Assembly: GCA_038245795.1 (NCBI GenBank)
Contig: JBBRSC010000145.1
Location: 1-8,503, forward strand
Direction: 5' to 3'
Source: JBBRSC01 sp038245795
Lineage (GTDB): Bacteria; Actinomycetota; Acidimicrobiia; Acidimicrobiales; Microtrichaceae
Length of the DNA: 8,503 nucleotides
The notes under the pieces were generated by a model. It was not told the DNA's origin and ran no database searches. It worked only from the letters and a program-made list of their open reading frames with translations. Each line of letters opens with the position of its first letter. Position 1 is the first letter of the stretch. This document shows, in pieces, positions 6,193 to 8,503 of the stretch. The translations under genes and the position numbers were made by a program.

Positions 6193-7143
6193 TCAGGCGT
6201 CGGTCCACGCCAACGAGCCGTACATCAGAAACTGCATCTGGTCGCCCTCGAACAGTTTCCAGCATGCCGACAGGTTCAGCTCGTCGTCGTAGAGAAACTC
6301 GCGCCCCTGGATCTTCCAGGCTTCGCCGTAGCTGTGCTGAGTTGTGTACAACGCTCGGCCATAGGCGATGGCGTTGCCAAAGAGGTCCGGTCCGTCGAAG
6401 GTGTGGCGGTTGCCGTCGTGATAGCGATCGAAGGTGTACTCGCGATCGAACAATCCGCTGACCGACACGGTCTGGCGTGCCCGCAACAGCGACGTCGGTT
6501 GATGTGAAATGGTCACCTCCACCTTCCCGGCGAGTTCCTGATCGGGTCCGTAACAGAGCATCTCGCCAGTCCAGGAACCGGCCACCTTGGCAGGAATGTC
6601 GTGGGGTTTCGCACCCGCTTTGCGCTCGCCGGCGCAGAACGTGTCGATCTGTTAGCGGGTCTCGGTGTTGGTCTCGTAGTCGAACGCCACCTTGTACACA
6701 CCGTTGAAGACGGCGCAGATGGTGGGGCCGTCGTAGAGCAACGAGCTGTACACCTGGGTCTCGTTGTCCGGAAGGATGTGGACCATGGTGCGGAGATCGG
6801 CGCGCCATCCGGGGGAGTAGTAGTGCGCGTCGACGAGCGAGCCGTAGGGATGCCCGGCACCGATGAAGTAGGGGCCCATGTAGATCCGGTTGGTATCAGA
6901 GTCCTTGAGGCCGAACGCGAACTCGGTGACCTCGAGTCGATTGCGAAGTGGACCCACATTGTCGAACTTGGTGTCCATGAAATAGGTGGTCTGGCCGTTC
7001 TCGAAGACCGAGCTGCGGGCGACCTTGATCCAGCCGGTGTGGTTTCCCTCGACGTCGAACACCGACGGGTTGCCGTACCACTCGCCCTCGATCTGGGACT
7101 GCCAGTTGCTGGCAATCGAACCGGAATTTGTCTGATCGGTCAT
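6193..7143 (-). pseudogene. tandem beta-domain protein interrupted by an in-frame TAA
   Basis: The same frame runs 316 codons from the ATG at 7143 to the TGA at 6195-6193, with one TAA at codon 164 (6654-6652). Two similar halves flank it. Half A has GEWYG (20-24), MGP (89-91), YG (100-101) and LPDNE (124-128). Half B has GSWTG (189-193), DGP (250-252), YG (261-262) and YDDE (285-288). The spacings nearly match, so the protein arose by duplication of a beta-strand-rich domain of about 130 residues, perhaps calycin-like. I do not recognise a named family. The ATG overlaps the RCCR-like stop (ATGA), and AAGGA lies 11 nt upstream. The stop lies in the interdomain linker. CAA to TAA (one transition) would explain it, and no other lesion is seen. 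Alternatives are two separate proteins (the second from a GTG at 6585 with no Shine-Dalgarno) or a sequencing error. Confidence 0.7.
6652..6654 (-). other. in-frame TAA stop in the interdomain linker
   Basis: Reading the minus strand, ...ACC CGC TAA CAG ATC... interrupts a frame that stays open and family-like on both sides (Thr-Arg-stop-Gln-Ile-Asp). TAA is neither a selenocysteine (UGA) nor a pyrrolysine (UAG) codon, so programmed insertion of either is ruled out. A point mutation or base-call error is the simplest explanation. Confidence 0.8.
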
Positions 7144-7883
7144 GCGACACCATTTCCTTGGGTTGCGAGTGTGAGTCGCACTGCTTCGGATTGTTCCTCG
7201 CCCAACAGCTGCGACACCCGGCTCCACACGGCATCGACGTCGGGGTTGAAGATGGCGTCCCGGTTGCGCTTGTCGCGGGTTGCCAGATCTTGAGCGGTCG
7301 CCTCCACCAGCGCCGACGGGATGCCCTGCTCCATGAGATCGAGCCAGTGATCGCGATAGGCGGCAACGGTGGTGGCGATCTCCTTGAACGCACCTTCCGA
7401 CGCTCGGTGCACGATCATCCACTCGCTCATCAGTGCCCACTGGCGTTCACCGATGTTGGCCTTCTGGAGGCCGTCGATCGCCTGGCATTCAGCGCGGATG
7501 GGTGTGAGGGGACCGTAGCAATGGTCCATGTAGTCGAGGTTGGCGCCAAGGTCGAGACGTGGAATGCAGTCCAAGTGGAACGCAAAGTCGTCGTCGTTGC
7601 CGACCGAGTCCAAGGTGAAGTGAGGCACCGCCGAATCGACGGGCGTGAAGGCGAACATCATGTGACTGTCGAGCTGGATCATCGGTACCGACAACCCCAC
7701 ATAGACGAGTCGCACGACACCAGGCCGGTCGAAGATCCGCAGCGCTCCGACGGGTCCGTCGGGAACCATCGGGCTGGTCAGCACCATGCGTTCGGGGGTG
7801 CCGTCGCCAGCGATCTCGGTGAGGCCGAGGCGATCGATGATCTCCTCGACATTGCCCATGCACAGATCGCGGGGAAGGCTCAC
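7140..7883 (-). CDS. red chlorophyll catabolite reductase / ferredoxin-dependent bilin reductase-like protein
   Basis: This 247-residue soluble protein begins at a GTG whose GTGA overlaps the oxygenase stop; AGGAG lies 8 nt upstream. The C-terminal two thirds resembles plant RCCR by order and character. FTLDSVGNDDDFAFHLDCIPRLDLGANLDYMDHCY (89-123 in outline) matches RCCR's ...LLE...LDLPPRKDL...DFL..FY segment, and TRDKRNRD through FNPDVDAVWSRVSQLLGEEQSEAVRLTL (202-239 in outline) matches its VKRDRLIKN...FPRLFGQEVADRVLKAI end. D92 falls where plant RCCR has a catalytic Glu, and D215/D217 lie near its C-terminal catalytic Asp. The family uses ferredoxin electrons to reduce open-chain tetrapyrroles (RCC or biliverdin) and has no cofactor of its own. 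The comparison is from memory, without an alignment. Coupling to a Rieske oxygenase gene supports a tetrapyrrole substrate. An uncharacterised reductase of the same fold acting on another compound is the alternative. Confidence 0.62.
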   Translation of the reverse strand: MSLPRDLCMGNVEEIIDRLGLTEIAGDGTPERMVLTSPMVPDGPVGALRIFDRPGVVRLVYVGLSVPMIQLDSHMMFAFTPVDSAVPHFTLDSVGNDDDFAFHLDCIPRLDLGANLDYMDHCYGPLTPIRAECQAIDGLQKANIGERQWALMSEWMIVHRASEGAFKEIATTVAAYRDHWLDLMEQGIPSALVEATAQDLATRDKRNRDAIFNPDVDAVWSRVSQLLGEEQSEAVRLTLATQGNGVA

Positions 7884-8503
7884 GAGTTGGTCTCCTCAGT
7901 CGTCGACGCGCTGACGGTTTCGACGCGCTCTCGATGGGCCTCAGCGGCCTCGACTTCTTTCAACACCCACGCATTGGCCAGCTCTGGGTTGTTTCGACGG
8001 GCTGGTGACGGGATCACGCGGTAGGTCCTGAGATGTTCCGGACCCGTGACGATGTGGCCGTCGACGTCCCATCCCTTGTCGAGGCCCTCGGCCCGCCATC
8101 GTCGGTAGGCGAGCTGCAGCGTGTCGGCCTTGACGTGGAGTTCGGCGCTGAGATCGAAGGGGACGAGATCGGGGCGTTGACCTTCGACGGTGGGACGATC
8201 TTCATAGAAGATTTTCATGGTGCGCTTCCAGCTGTCCTTGTCGGCACGCAACAAGGTGATGGCCCACGGCGCCGTGAAGAACGAGCGGAACATCCGCCAT
8301 TTCGAGATGGTGTGCTGCTCGTCGATGGGGACGACCATGGTAAAGATCTTGATCTGACCAATGATGGGGTTGACTTCGAGCATCGACACATTCGGGAAGA
8401 AAATGCCGGTGCGGGTCTTGACTGGCGGGCGTTCCTTGCCCTTGGCGAGCACAGCCCACACACCTGACGGGGCAGGTGCGGTCAGGTTCACGGTGGCGGA
8501 GAC
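7880..8503 (-). CDS. Rieske non-haem iron oxygenase, C-terminal part (VanA/PaO class), 5' end outside the window
   Basis: The frame is open to the window edge, giving 207 residues; the Rieske Cys-His pair and the first two iron ligands lie upstream, outside the window. What is seen is the C-terminal catalytic domain: a beta-sheet segment (TRTGIFFPNVSMLEVNPIIG, then IKIFTMVVPIDEQHT) followed by a helix with FYEDRPTVEGQRPDL and AYRRWRAEGLDKGW. The Asp of FYEDRP (codon 8200-8198) is at the position of the third ligand of the 2-His/1-Asp iron site in VanA and dicamba monooxygenase-type enzymes. The EDxxxxEGQRP...AELHxKADxxxxAYRRW pattern is typical of this group, which also includes plant pheophorbide a oxygenase. 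These enzymes use O2 and ferredoxin-delivered electrons for hydroxylation, demethylation or ring opening. Its stop overlaps the RCCR-like GTG. The class is firm; a PaO-like activity is inferred only from the neighbour. Confidence 0.85.
   Translation of the reverse strand, partial: VSATVNLTAPAPSGVWAVLAKGKERPPVKTRTGIFFPNVSMLEVNPIIGQIKIFTMVVPIDEQHTISKWRMFRSFFTAPWAITLLRADKDSWKRTMKIFYEDRPTVEGQRPDLVPFDLSAELHVKADTLQLAYRRWRAEGLDKGWDVDGHIVTGPEHLRTYRVIPSPARRNNPELANAWVLKEVEAAEAHRERVETVSASTTEETNS
7892..7896 (-). promoter_or_regulatory. Shine-Dalgarno of the RCCR-like gene
   Basis: AGGAG on the minus strand lies 8 nt before the GTG at 7883 and inside the end of the oxygenase gene. It supports that GTG rather than the ATG eight codons later (7859) as the start, and translational coupling through the GTGA overlap. 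Confidence 0.7.

Noticed and set aside
6652..6654. Programmed stop-codon recoding as the reason for the internal TAA
   Set aside because: TAA is not used for selenocysteine or pyrrolysine, and I see no stem-loop or special readthrough context. A mutation or error is simpler.
6176..6808. 210-codon minus-strand frame overlapping the split beta-domain gene
   Set aside because: It is Arg/His-rich and runs through the second half of the duplicated protein and the VOC start in another frame. The repeat landmarks lie in the chosen frame only.
7128..8024. 298-codon plus-strand open frame opposite the RCCR-like and oxygenase genes
   Set aside because: It lies across two coupled minus-strand genes with good start signals. 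Its product has no domain character and fits a high-GC antisense artefact.

Overview
The window is high-GC DNA with actinobacterial traits: a 13E12/DUF222-type HNH gene under a mycobacterial-style LexA box, frequent GTG starts, 4-nt stop/start overlaps, and -10 boxes placed where a leaderless transcript would begin. A free-living, possibly marine or freshwater Acidimicrobiia-like actinobacterium would fit, but that placement is inference; no rRNA or marker gene is present.

Left part (1-2671). A DUF222/HNH endonuclease gene on the minus strand starts inside a near-perfect SOS box. It loses the last part of its HNH motif at about position 67, so it looks truncated by a rearrangement. Divergent from it is a 12-helix MFS exporter of the EntS-like type.

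Middle part (2672-5296). A minus-strand single-pass membrane protein with an extracytoplasmic coiled coil is not recognised as a named family. Divergent from it is a plus-strand two-gene operon, an acyl-CoA dehydrogenase followed 16 nt later by a CitE-like CoA-ester lyase, which suggests catabolism of a branched or dicarboxylic acyl-CoA. A hairpin at 5301-5340 separates it from the next, convergent operon.

Right part (5361-8503). A minus-strand operon, read right to left, holds the C-terminal part of a Rieske non-haem iron oxygenase of the VanA/pheophorbide a oxygenase class. It is followed by a protein resembling red chlorophyll catabolite reductase (RCCR) and related ferredoxin-dependent bilin reductases, a protein made of two copies of one beta-rich domain (cut by an in-frame TAA in the linker), and a double-module VOC protein. 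The first three genes are joined by 4-nt overlaps.

In plants, a Rieske oxygenase (PaO) opens the pheophorbide ring and RCCR reduces the product. Finding the two protein types adjacent and translationally coupled in a bacterium makes this operon a candidate bacterial tetrapyrrole (chlorophyll or haem) ring-opening pathway. It is the most interesting item here. The functional link is inference, and the RCCR similarity was judged by eye from remembered family features.
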